A stretch of DNA of 64,000 bases from Isotricha intestinalis. Taxonomy: Eukaryota > Ciliophora > Litostomatea > Vestibuliferida > Isotrichidae. Below, in pieces: positions 8,878 through 18,922 of this stretch (its first letter is position 1; each line of letters starts with the position of its first letter). The notes under the pieces are model-generated. The model had not been told where the DNA came from. It saw only the letters and a list, made by a program, of their open reading frames with translations, and did no database searches. A program made the position numbers and the translations under genes. The DNA is taken from NCBI GenBank assembly GCA_023807065.1, contig JAJJLU010003469.1:34634-98633 (forward strand). Reading direction: 5' to 3'.

Positions 8878-10815
8878 ATGAAAAATGAAATATTGTTAAA
8901 CGAAAATATTTTTAAAAAGAAATATTTTAATAATAATATAGTAAAGGAAAATAGAAAATCAGCAAATATTAATTTTGAAATAGAAATTGATCCTAATAAA
9001 AAAATAGTTTGTAAAAAATATAATTCATGTGCTAATATTCCTACAAAAACAAAAAAAGAATATATTTGGAAACAGAAGATTGATAAATTTTTTATTAAAA
9101 ATAAAAATAATATAAAATACAAAAAATTATATGAAAAATTAAAAATAAATAATAATTATAATGAAATTTTAGAATTATATTTTTGTTATAGACGTAGATT
9201 AATTATTATAGATACTTCAATAATTCCATTATTAGATATTTTTTCAGTTTTTTTATTTTCAAATTCATATCATATATTATTATCGAATAAATTAAAATTA
9301 AATTCTAAAATAAATATTTATAGAATAGTAGGTTTATTTTTTTCTATTTTATCTATAATTGTAATAATCATAAGAAGAAAAATATATAAAAATGTAAGTA
9401 TAATTAAATATATATTAAATATAAAACTATCATATCCTTATTTTAAAATCAAAATAAAAAAATTAATTATTGAAATTTTACTTCATTTAATTCAACCTTA
9501 TCCTTTCTTAACTTATAGTACAATTTTTTATCGAGATGAAGAAAAAGATTTTACTACTATTTACACTATTGATTTAATTTTAGTTTCTTTAAGTTTTTTT
9601 AGGTTATATACTCTTTTTAGAATACTTTTATTTAAAATAAATTATAGAAATACTAGAATATGGAATTTTTATGGTAATACTAATTTATATAAGAAAAAAT
9701 ATAAAAGATATATTTTAGATTCACCTATTTTATTTTATTCTTTTGTTTTAATTATTTTTATTTTTTTTTCTTCTTATGTCTTTTCTCTTTTTCAAAATAT
9801 TCAAGAAGAAGAATATAGAGAAAAATATTATAATAATTTATGGATTGTTGCTCAATCTGTTATTAATTGTGGTTATGGTGATAAAAAAATAAGAACTATT
9901 CCATCAAAAATTAGTTTAATTTTTATTATTTCTTTAGGCTTATTTCTACTCACTTCACTTGTTAATTCTTTGCTAAGATTATTTGAATTTCCTTCAGAAA
10001 ATGAATTAAAAGCTTTTCAAAAAATTAAAATTATTTACAGTAAAAATGAAAAGAGTAATTCTTATAATATTTATTTTGAAAAATATTTAAAATATAAAAT
10101 AATCAGAATTAAACAAAATTTAAAAACTCATAAATCTAATTTATTATTAAATGATGATAATAAAATAACAATTTCTTTAGATTTAAAATCTCCTATTTAT
10201 TATCTTAATAATTATAAATTATTTAGTGATTTAGATTTAAAAAATCAATTAAAAACACTAAAAGACAAATATTATCTTTCAATTTTAGCAAAATTAAAAT
10301 TTGAGCCAACAATAAATGATTTTTTTAATTATATAATAAAAAGATTTGATATTCAAATAGATAAATATAATGATAAAGCAAAAACAAATATAAATTCTAT
10401 AGTTTTACTTAATAATTTCCTATGTGAAGGAATAACAGAATATTATCATAATGTTATCGAAGTTTTTTATGATAGTAATAAATTAACAAATTTAATGTTA
10501 TTAATTTTTTGGTTAGGATTTAAATATCCTATTAGTAATTATGATGAATTAATAAAATTTAAAGTAATTCAATTTAAAGATTTTAAAATCAAATATAAAG
10601 AATTTAAAATAATATATGAAGAAAGACAAATTCAAAAACCTATTAATAGTAAAATAACAAAAAGTTATAAAGATACAGAAGTAATGAAAGAAATGGATTA
10701 TTATAATGATGATGATTTTGATTATGATGATTATGATTTAGATGATATTGATATAAGTGAACAAGTATCAAATAAAGATAATAAAAATAGAGAAAAAAGC
10801 AGTAATGGTGCATAA
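8878..10815 (+). CDS. Six-TM potassium channel, SK-like
   Basis: 645 residues. Several hydrophobic helices lie between residues ~105 and ~365. The pore region is WIVAQSVINCGYGDKK, with the selectivity filter GYGD at about residue 331. It is followed by the last TM helix (SLIFIISLGLFLLTSLVNSLL) and a C-terminal cytosolic part opening with FEFPSENELKAFQKIK. The S4 region lacks a regular Arg ladder and there is no cyclic-nucleotide-binding domain. This fits small-conductance (SK/KCa2-type) channels, which use a CaM-binding helix just after S6. A CaM-binding role for the segment after residue 375 is inferred. The C-terminus is acidic (DDDFDYDDYDLDDIDIS). The alternative is an unusual two-pore-less Kv-type channel. 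Confidence 0.85.
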   Translation: MKNEILLNENIFKKKYFNNNIVKENRKSANINFEIEIDPNKKIVCKKYNSCANIPTKTKKEYIWKQKIDKFFIKNKNNIKYKKLYEKLKINNNYNEILELYFCYRRRLIIIDTSIIPLLDIFSVFLFSNSYHILLSNKLKLNSKINIYRIVGLFFSILSIIVIIIRRKIYKNVSIIKYILNIKLSYPYFKIKIKKLIIEILLHLIQPYPFLTYSTIFYRDEEKDFTTIYTIDLILVSLSFFRLYTLFRILLFKINYRNTRIWNFYGNTNLYKKKYKRYILDSPILFYSFVLIIFIFFSSYVFSLFQNIQEEEYREKYYNNLWIVAQSVINCGYGDKKIRTIPSKISLIFIISLGLFLLTSLVNSLLRLFEFPSENELKAFQKIKIIYSKNEKSNSYNIYFEKYLKYKIIRIKQNLKTHKSNLLLNDDNKITISLDLKSPIYYLNNYKLFSDLDLKNQLKTLKDKYYLSILAKLKFEPTINDFFNYIIKRFDIQIDKYNDKAKTNINSIVLLNNFLCEGITEYYHNVIEVFYDSNKLTNLMLLIFWLGFKYPISNYDELIKFKVIQFKDFKIKYKEFKIIYEERQIQKPINSKITKSYKDTEVMKEMDYYNDDDFDYDDYDLDDIDISEQVSNKDNKNREKSSNGA

Positions 10816-11135
10816 GATTAGTAAAATATTTATATAAAATAAGGTATATATTTAATTATAATGATATTTTAATTAAGAAAATTATTAAATAAATAAAATA
10901 TAATTTATTAATGGGAAAAAACCATTAGAATGTAATTTTTATATGACATTAATAGAAATAGTCTTAGTTTTAAAAAAAAAATTAAGAGTTTGTAAATAAT
11001 TTATATGATAATTTTTGTTAGTATTTAAAATTTATTTTTTTTAATTGTTTTATAAATTAGATTAAATCTTAAAAAATAAGTGTTAATATATTTAAAAAAC
11101 TAAAAATAATCAAAAAATTTTATTTGATAATTTAT
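10816..11135. other. Intergenic spacer between convergent genes, nothing seen
   Basis: 320 bp of A/T-rich DNA between the channel gene and the minus-strand small gene. No ORF, hairpin terminator or repeat is evident. Confidence 0.55.
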
Positions 11136-11222
11136 TTATAACATAATTACATTTGAATAATATTTATTAAGTTCTATTTCGAATTGGCAAGGAATATTTA
11201 AATCTGACTCTTTTAATTTAAC

Positions 11223-11254
<32 letters not shown>

Positions 11255-11444
11255 CTGATTCAATTTTAATTGAAGTGATTTTTCTTTTAGAATCAAAATA
11301 ATTATTTAAAGTATTTTTTCTTAAAATTAAATGCAAATTTGATGGTCTTTCATTTAATTTTTTTATTTCTAAAAAAATTAAAACAATATTATTACCTGTT
11401 TTAGAAGAAAAATGAAAATTTCTGAAAGAATTTATTTGTTCCAT
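11136..11444 (-). CDS. Small hypothetical protein
   Basis: 102 residues. The ORF is supported by its own start context (an AT-rich leader before MEQINSF) and by non-biased N- and C-terminal thirds: GNNIVLIFLEIKKLNERPSN and FEIELNKYYSNV look like strands and helix of a small fold. Between them is an Asn run from an (ATT)n tract at about 11226-11254. No family is recognised. It lies divergent to the large channel gene (215 bp apart). It could be an exon of something larger, but I see no convincing splice sites. Confidence 0.5.
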
Positions 11445-11659
11445 TAAAAAATACTTAATTTAATTTTAAAAAAAATATTTAATAAAATTATTCTGATAAT
11501 TTTTTTCTAAAAAATAACCTTAAAAACTTTTATAAACATTAATTTCCAAAAAATAAAAATAATAACACCATTAAAGAAATTATAAATAAAAGTAAAAAAT
11601 TAAAGAAAAAAAAAATTAAATAATCTTCATTAAAATATAATTTTAAAATAAATAATAAA

Positions 11660-14600
11660 ATGAGTGTATCATCAAATATAGTTTCAAACACAAAAAAAGG
11701 AATAATGATGTTAAATAAATTAAAAGAATCTTCAGAAAATTATGTTCCTAAAGAAGAAAAAAACAAAAAAGAATTATCTTTTGAAAATAACGATGTTATT
11801 TTAGAAACAGCAAATAAAAATGTTAAACAACTTTTAACCGGATTTTTATTTAATTTAGAAAAAGATGATCCTGAAGAATATAAAAATACTTTAGAAAATT
11901 TTAAAAAAAAAATTGATTCTGGAAGTGTTACTTTACAAGATGATTATTTTTTTGATAAAAACATTAAGGGAAGTAATTATTCTAATTATAATCCAAAATT
12001 TTTTAGAAAAACTAAAAGAAAAACTACTTTATATTCTGAATTACCTCAAAAGTATAATTTAAATTCTTCTAAAATTTTAGAAAATTTAAAAGGTTATAAA
12101 AATGAAAATAATATATCAAATCGTTCTTTTTCTAATTTTGATTATAGTAATGAAGCTTTAATAAATAAAAAAAAAAAACCAAGTTTATCTTCTTCTAATA
12201 ATAATTTAAAATTACCAAGTAAACCAAAAAAAATAAATTTTAATTTCAAAAGCCCAAAAAATCAAAATTTTAGTGTTTCTTTTGATAAAGAATTAGATGA
12301 AAAATCAATTCCCAAATCAACAAGAACTAAAGGATTTGAAAAAACTTTAAATCCTTTAAGTATAAAAAAATCATCATTATATAATTTATTTCAAAGACCT
12401 CAATTATTTCATTCAAATAAAAAAGAAGAAGAAGAAAAAGAATTTGATATAAAAAATTATAAAATGAATAAAAAACAACTTTTATTTAAAACACATACAT
12501 TTACATCACCAACAAATAAAAAAAATATAAATAATAAACAAAATGGATTACTTAGAAAAATAACATCAAAAACTCAAAAATTATCATTTATTAGTTTAAG
12601 TGATCATAATAATTCAGAAAATGAATCAGAAGAAGAAATGAATATAACTAATTTAAGAGGTTTAACAAAAAAAAAAGTACAAGAAATAAATAATATAAGA
12701 ATAAAACTAAAAGATAATATGATAGGAAATAAATTATCTGCTAGATTAAATACTGTTGAAACAACAAAATCAAAAGATTCTATTGATTCTAAAATGAAAA
12801 AATATAAAGATAAATATAGAGTTTTAACAAGAAAAAATTATATTTATGATTCTTTAAGTGATGAAGAATATGATGATGAAGAAGAAAATTCTTTAGTTAT
12901 TTTACCTGATTCTAAATTAATATTAATTTTAGATTTTTTAATTGCATTAAGTGTTTTATATGATATTATTTATATTCCTTATTATTTATCTTATAAAAAA
13001 TATTTCTGTGGAGCTTCTGTTTTAAATTATCATATTATAATCGATTTATTCATTTCTGTTCTTTATGTTATTGATTTATTTTCTAATTTTTTTATCGCTT
13101 ATTATGATTTCGAAGAATTTTTAATCAATGAATTAAATTTAATTGCCTTAAATTACCTTTCTTCATATTTTATATTTGATTTAATAGCAGCAATACCTTT
13201 TAAATTTTATTTTTTTTTTCATTACTATGAATGTAAAAATCTCAAATCAAATTTATATAATGTAGATATAGGTTTATATCCATATATGTTAATTTCATTA
13301 AGAATATTAAAATTATTTAAAGTATATTCAAAGAATACATTTATAAATTACTGTTCTAATTATTTTTCTCATATTCAACATTTTAGTCAATGGGGAAGTT
13401 TATATATAGATATATTTGTTTTTTTTATGGGATTACATTTCGTAGCTTCTTTATTTATATTTATAGGAATAAATCAATATCCAAATTGGATTACAGAATT
13501 AGAATTACAAAACTCAACATATATACATATATATATTGCATCAATATATTATTTAATAGCTACAATAACTACTGTTGGTTATGGTGATATTACTCCTTAT
13601 AATCAAGGAGAAAGAATATTTGGATTGTTTTTATTAATTGTTGGTATTATTGTTTATTCTTTTGCTGTTGCTGGGATTAGTAATTATATTAAAGAAATTG
13701 ATGATAAAAATGCTGATTATGAAAAAAAATTAAAAATTTTAGAAGATATTAAAATTAATCATCCTAAATTAAGTGAAGATTTATATGATAGAGTTTCTAG
13801 GTTTTTGAAGTATAAAAATTTCAATGAAAAAAAAGATAAAAATATCATTATTGATTGTTTACCTTTAGGATTAAGAAATATATTAGTTTATGAAATGTAT
13901 AAACCAATTATTAGTAATTTTATTTTTTTTAAAAATTTTGATAACACAGATTTCATAGTAAGAGTTATTTTAGCATTTAAACCAATTATAGCAATGAAAA
14001 ATGATATTTTAGTAAAAGATGGTGATTTCATAGAAGAAATAATATTTGTAAAGAAAGGAAGATTATCATTGGAAATTCCAATAGATTTAAATACAAAAAA
14101 TGGAATATCAAATTTATTAACTTTAAGGGCTGCAAATGATTTAGATAAAAAAAGCTCAATTTTTTCAAATTTTATGAGTCCTCGTTCAAAAAGAGTAAAT
14201 TCAATTCCTAGATTTACTTTAAATCCAATTCAAATAAATCGAACTAAATCTTATCAAGTAAATGATATTCCTAATCTTTCTCCTAGAAAAAAAAGAACAT
14301 TAGAAATGAAAATAAAAGAAAAAGAGGAAGAAGAAGAAAGAGAAAGAGAAAAAAATATTCAATATGTGAAAATATTAGAAATAAGAAAAAATGAACATTT
14401 CGGTGATATTTTAATGTTTTTAAATAAAAGAAGTCCAATATGTGTTAAAGTGAAATCAAAAAAAGCAGAATTTTATTTTTTAAATAAAACAGATGCTATT
14501 GAAATATCAACATGTTATCCAAGAATATGGAATAAAATAAATAAGAAGAGTTTATTTAATATGGAACAAATAAAAAGATTAATAAATAAAGTAGTGAAAA

Positions 14601-16279
14601 TTTTTTTTGCTGCTCACGGAATAAAAGATAAAGAATATGTAAGTCCAGATCCAAGATTTAGTACAATAATATCTGTTCAAGACATGGATGATAAAATTAA
14701 TAGTTCTGAATTACATTCAATTCCTTCTTTAACAGATTCGAATGTAAAAAATAAAAATTCATCAAATGAAAATAGTAGTTTAATTTCTAATAATAGTAAT
14801 AATTCAGAAAAAAATAATAGATTAAATCTTAATGTGAAATCTAAAGAAAAAAAAAAAATTAATAAAAGCTTTGGTATTGTTGAAGAAGAAAATGATGATG
14901 ATAATTCTTCAAAAAGTTCAAATTATGAAAATGTTAATTCTGAAATTCCTGTTCCTAAATTAAAAGGAGATAAAAATAGTAAAAGTAATAAAAATAATTC
15001 TAAAAGTTATGAAGAAGAAATTAGTAGTTTAAATAGTGTTCAAACTTTAAAAGTTGAAAATTTTGGAAAAAAATTTTTTGATTTTTCTGAATGTGGTTCT
15101 TTAAGTGATTCTATTTTAAGTTATGAAAAAAATTATTTTTCAACTAATTCACATTCTAATCAAACACCTTTTCGTCCTGAAGATATTAATGAAGAAATTT
15201 ATCCTAATGAAAAAGGAAACATTGTTAATTTATCTGATTTTAAATTTTTAAATATAGATAAGAATAATAAAGGTAAAATTATTAATGATCAAAATTATGC
15301 AATTTTTAGAATTTCTCAATTAAAATATAATAAGAAAAAAATCGAAAATTCAAATAAAAAAAAAATAAATATTGAAATTAATCAAGGTGAAAATATTATT
15401 TTTTATGATAATAAAAGTTCAAATGAAAATTCAATTAACAATTCTTTAATTATTCAAAATAATAAATTAGATATAAAAGAAAATAATCATAAATATTCTA
15501 GTGAAAAAAATATTAAATCTAACTTAACTTTAAATAACAAAGATGTTTTAAAAACAATATTAACAAATAAAAACTTAAGAATTTTATTAGATGATTATCC
15601 AAAAGTAAAAAATGAAAATAATAATTTATCAATAATTTCTACTGAAATATCTTTTACTATAAATTCAGAATATGAAAATTTAGATTCATTAAGTAATCAT
15701 AAATTTTCAAAGAGTGTTGAATTAAGAAATAAAATTAAGAAAATTTTAATAGAAGATAACACAATAGTAACATTAAAATCAAATTTAATGAGCCAAAAGA
15801 AAAAATCAGAATCTCCAAATAAAATATCTTTATTAAATTTAGATTCAATACAATCTCATTCATCAAGAACAAATATAGAAGCAATGGAAAACAAAAAAAA
15901 ATATAATAAATCAAATAGTATTAAAATAAAACGAAATGAGAATAATAATATAAATAAAAAAGGATTATTGCCAAGAAAAAGTTTTGCTTTTGGATTTAAA
16001 AATAATAAAAGACCGAATTTATTAAATGTAATAAGTCAAAATATAGAAAAAAATCAAATGAATTTAAATAATCCAGATGAATTTTATTCTGAATATTTTA
16101 GTAATATTTTAACTAAGAAAGTTCCTCAAATTAATAATTGTAAAAATTCATTTATAAATAATACAATTCAAAAAAATAATGTTAATATTTTAAGAAGAAA
16201 ATCCGCTAATATTAATTCTTTACTGAAAGGAATTTCAGTTGAAAATGTTAGAAGAAAAAGTACAAGACCAGGGAATTAA
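11660..16279 (+). CDS. Large six-TM K+ channel with cyclic-nucleotide-binding-like domain
   Basis: 1539 residues, about twice the size of a typical CNBD channel. The N-terminal ~410 residues are Lys/Ser/Asn-rich and disordered. Six TM helices run from about 415 to 680. S4 is short and weakly charged (SLRILKLFKVYSK). The filter TVGYGD lies at about residue 638, followed by S6 (FGLFLLIVGIIVYSFAVAGI). A C-linker (YDRVSRFLKYKN..) precedes a CNBD at about 760-960. The phosphate-binding-cassette equivalent is FGDILMFLNKRSP, so it keeps Gly and an acidic residue plus an Arg. A ~70-residue Ser/Arg-rich loop splits the CNBD. The C-terminal ~560 residues are Asn/Lys/Ser-rich. The architecture matches the expanded CNBD K+ channel family of ciliates and EAG/HCN-like channels. 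Whether cyclic nucleotides bind is unproven. Confidence 0.92.
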   Translation: MSVSSNIVSNTKKGIMMLNKLKESSENYVPKEEKNKKELSFENNDVILETANKNVKQLLTGFLFNLEKDDPEEYKNTLENFKKKIDSGSVTLQDDYFFDKNIKGSNYSNYNPKFFRKTKRKTTLYSELPQKYNLNSSKILENLKGYKNENNISNRSFSNFDYSNEALINKKKKPSLSSSNNNLKLPSKPKKINFNFKSPKNQNFSVSFDKELDEKSIPKSTRTKGFEKTLNPLSIKKSSLYNLFQRPQLFHSNKKEEEEKEFDIKNYKMNKKQLLFKTHTFTSPTNKKNINNKQNGLLRKITSKTQKLSFISLSDHNNSENESEEEMNITNLRGLTKKKVQEINNIRIKLKDNMIGNKLSARLNTVETTKSKDSIDSKMKKYKDKYRVLTRKNYIYDSLSDEEYDDEEENSLVILPDSKLILILDFLIALSVLYDIIYIPYYLSYKKYFCGASVLNYHIIIDLFISVLYVIDLFSNFFIAYYDFEEFLINELNLIALNYLSSYFIFDLIAAIPFKFYFFFHYYECKNLKSNLYNVDIGLYPYMLISLRILKLFKVYSKNTFINYCSNYFSHIQHFSQWGSLYIDIFVFFMGLHFVASLFIFIGINQYPNWITELELQNSTYIHIYIASIYYLIATITTVGYGDITPYNQGERIFGLFLLIVGIIVYSFAVAGISNYIKEIDDKNADYEKKLKILEDIKINHPKLSEDLYDRVSRFLKYKNFNEKKDKNIIIDCLPLGLRNILVYEMYKPIISNFIFFKNFDNTDFIVRVILAFKPIIAMKNDILVKDGDFIEEIIFVKKGRLSLEIPIDLNTKNGISNLLTLRAANDLDKKSSIFSNFMSPRSKRVNSIPRFTLNPIQINRTKSYQVNDIPNLSPRKKRTLEMKIKEKEEEEEREREKNIQYVKILEIRKNEHFGDILMFLNKRSPICVKVKSKKAEFYFLNKTDAIEISTCYPRIWNKINKKSLFNMEQIKRLINKVVKIFFAAHGIKDKEYVSPDPRFSTIISVQDMDDKINSSELHSIPSLTDSNVKNKNSSNENSSLISNNSNNSEKNNRLNLNVKSKEKKKINKSFGIVEEENDDDNSSKSSNYENVNSEIPVPKLKGDKNSKSNKNNSKSYEEEISSLNSVQTLKVENFGKKFFDFSECGSLSDSILSYEKNYFSTNSHSNQTPFRPEDINEEIYPNEKGNIVNLSDFKFLNIDKNNKGKIINDQNYAIFRISQLKYNKKKIENSNKKKINIEINQGENIIFYDNKSSNENSINNSLIIQNNKLDIKENNHKYSSEKNIKSNLTLNNKDVLKTILTNKNLRILLDDYPKVKNENNNLSIISTEISFTINSEYENLDSLSNHKFSKSVELRNKIKKILIEDNTIVTLKSNLMSQKKKSESPNKISLLNLDSIQSHSSRTNIEAMENKKKYNKSNSIKIKRNENNNINKKGLLPRKSFAFGFKNNKRPNLLNVISQNIEKNQMNLNNPDEFYSEYFSNILTKKVPQINNCKNSFINNTIQKNNVNILRRKSANINSLLKGISVENVRRKSTRPGN

Positions 16280-16562
16280 ATTTTATTTTATTTTTTTTTA
16301 TGGTGCTTTGTATATTTATTGGTTTTTTCATTATTAAGTTTTTTTATTATATTTTATGCGGGATTTATTATGAATAATTTATTTATGGCTTTTATTTATG
16401 CATATTATTGTTGTTTGGATATTTGTTATATTGTATTGATTAAGTTTAATATAGTATATTTAATATTTTTATTATTATTAAATTATAAATTCCAATTTTG
16501 TAAAAAATAATAGTCGAATATTTAAATTGATTTGAAAAAAAAATTATATTAATTAATGTCAA

Positions 16563-18850
16563 ATGAAAATAATTGAAAATAATTTAAATGACGATGAAAA
16601 AATGAAAATTGAAATTGAATTAAAAGATAATATTATTTTCTTATATAATCAAATAACAAAAGGTTGTTTTAGAAATCATTGCTATAATAATTTATGTATT
16701 ACAAATAAAATAGCTCAACAAATTAATAACAACATTTATATTTTTTAGTTTATCAAAATAAAAATCAAAAAGAAATTAGGTTAGAAATTATAAAATTATT
16801 TGTGATTAAAAAATTTGAAATTTTTAAACGTTTAATAATGAAAATATAATTTCAATTGAAAAATTATTATCTGATTTTGAAATAGATAAAAATTATGATT
16901 TTTGTGAAGAAATAATTAATTAAAGAAATTACCTAAATTAAATTTTAAATGAAAAAAATTAAATCAATTTTTTCAAAGTAAATAAAATAAAATTAATCTT
17001 ATTTAAAATAATTTAAAAAGTTTTAATACTTATATTACTTATTTTATTAGAAATGTCGATTTTGAAAAATTAATTCAAATGATATTAAAAATCAAAATTT
17101 ATTTTATTTTTTATTTTCATTATCTAAAAAAGCTCTTTTTTATATTTTAAATCATCCTTTATTTTATTATTCAGAAAAAAATTAATTGAATTTTTCAATA
17201 TTTTTTGAAAATTTCAGAAAAATTAAAAAATATACTAAATTATGTTTAAAAAATATAATATTAATAAATAATGATAATAAAGAAATAAAAAATGAGAATT
17301 AAAAAAAATATATATTAATTCATTAGAAGAAATAAAAAATTTTAAAGAAGAATTTAAAAACTCTGTTTTAAAATCTCAAAAGTTCATAACACAAATGTAA
17401 GATTCATTAAACATAATAATTTAAAATGAAGAAGAAGATGAATATATATATAATAAAGAATTATATAATTCTCTTAAAAATTTCATTAAATGTTTTAAAA
17501 CATTATATTTATTAAATGAACAATTAAAATTAATAAATCCCAAAAAATTTCATAATAAAGGAATAAATAAGTATTTAAATTATAGAAAAGAATTAAAATT
17601 TTTTATTTAATATTAGAAAAAAAATTCAAAATAAAAAACCTTTTTGTTTAATATCATATATCTTTTTATTTGATGCATCATCAAAAAATCAAATAATAAA
17701 AAGATTTAATGATAAAAAGAAAACAGATGAAATAATAAACTTTATAGAATATTATCAAGTTTTTCTGAAATTAAATAATAATATAATAAATAACAATTCA
17801 ATATTTTTATTATTAAACATAAGAAGAAATAATATTATAGAAGATACATTAAATGAAGTTTCAAATCCAAAAATAAATTTAAGAAAACTTAAAAGAAAAT
17901 TTATAAATAAGAAGGAGTTGATGAAGGAGTAGTTAGAAAAGAATTTTTTATTTATTAATAAGACAAATATTCGATGTTAATTATGGTATGTTTAATTATA
18001 ATAATAAAACAAGATTTTTTCGGTTTAATTACTTTTCCTTTGAAACTAAAATTAAATTTGAATTAATTGGAATTATATTAGGTTTAGCTTAATTTAATAA
18101 TATAATATTAGATGTTAAATTCCCTTTAGCGATGTATAAAAAATCACAGATATTGAAACTAATTTAGAAGATTTAAAAGAAATTGATAATGAATTATATA
18201 ATACTTTTTACATATTTAAAAAATACAAATAAAGAAAATTTAAAAGATATTATTTCAATGAGTTTAACAGTAACAATTGATAAATTTGGAGAAAAAATAA
18301 TAATTCCTTTAAAAGAAAATGGAGAAAATATATATATAGATAATAATAATAAAATAGAATATATAAATTTATATTTAAATTGATATTTTAATAATCAATA
18401 GAAGAATATTTTAAATATTTCAAAAAAGGATTTTTCCTATTTTGTGATAAAAGAATATCAAAATTATTAAATGAAAAAGATTTAGAATTAACAATATGTG
18501 GAATTCAAAAATTAGATTTTAATGAATTAGAAAAAGCAGTTAAATACGAAGATGGAAATGATAAAAATTCAATAACAATAAAATATTTATGGGAAATATT
18601 AAAAGAATATAATGAAGAAGAAAAAAAAAATTTCTATTCTTCATTAAAAGATGTGAGAGAGCTTCTATTAATGGTTTAGGAAGTCTAGAATTAACTTTAA
18701 GAAGATGGGGACCTGATTCTAATAAATTACCTATTGCACCTACTTGCTTTAATCTTTTACTTATTCCTGATTATCAAAATACGATAAATTAAAAAATTTA
18801 TTAAATAATGCTATCAATTATAATAATAAAAGGTTTAGTTTAATTTAGAT
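16563..18850 (+). pseudogene. Decayed UBE3A/HECTD2-type HECT E3 ubiquitin ligase
   Basis: No long ORF exists, yet a whole HECT ligase can be followed across frames. The start (from 16563) carries an AZUL-like Cys pattern, TKGCFRNHCYNNLC, as in UBE3A. The HECT domain begins near 17640 and contains EGVDEGVVRKEFF (about 17910), NYGMFNY..KTRFF (17980), FELIGIILGLA (18055), ILDVKFPLAMYKK (18110), DLELTICGIQKLDF (18480) and GLGSLELTLRRWGPDSNKLP (18675). APTCFNLLL (18735) holds the catalytic Cys position. It ends about 18845. Reading it needs frame changes and passes in-frame TAA, TAG and TGA codons, for example within 'GLA-stop-FNN', just before the ICGIQKL part, and at 17937. Stops fall at non-Gln positions, arguing against a recoded stop. 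It is a dead gene unless the assembly is badly wrong here; neighbouring genes are intact, so general error is unlikely. Confidence 0.85.
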
Positions 18851-18922
18851 TTTTTTTAAATTTTATATATAATTATAATAAATAAAATAAAAAAAGTAAT
18901 TATTTAATCTTCTTAAAAAAAA

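Noticed and set aside
11220..11260. (ATT)n run as a possible regulatory or CRISPR-like repeat
   Set aside because: It is a plain trinucleotide microsatellite coding for Asn in the small minus-strand gene; no spacers.
16319..16510. 63-residue hydrophobic plus-strand frame
   Set aside because: It does not begin with ATG, is a T-rich all-hydrophobic frame downstream of the channel stop, and shows no helix pattern or homology cue.
16563..18850. Stop-codon reassignment (TAA/TAG as Gln) as an explanation for the HECT region
   Set aside because: Stops fall where HECT proteins have Ile, Trp-like or other residues, TGA also occurs, and true frameshifts are needed. Neighbouring genes terminate normally at TAA.
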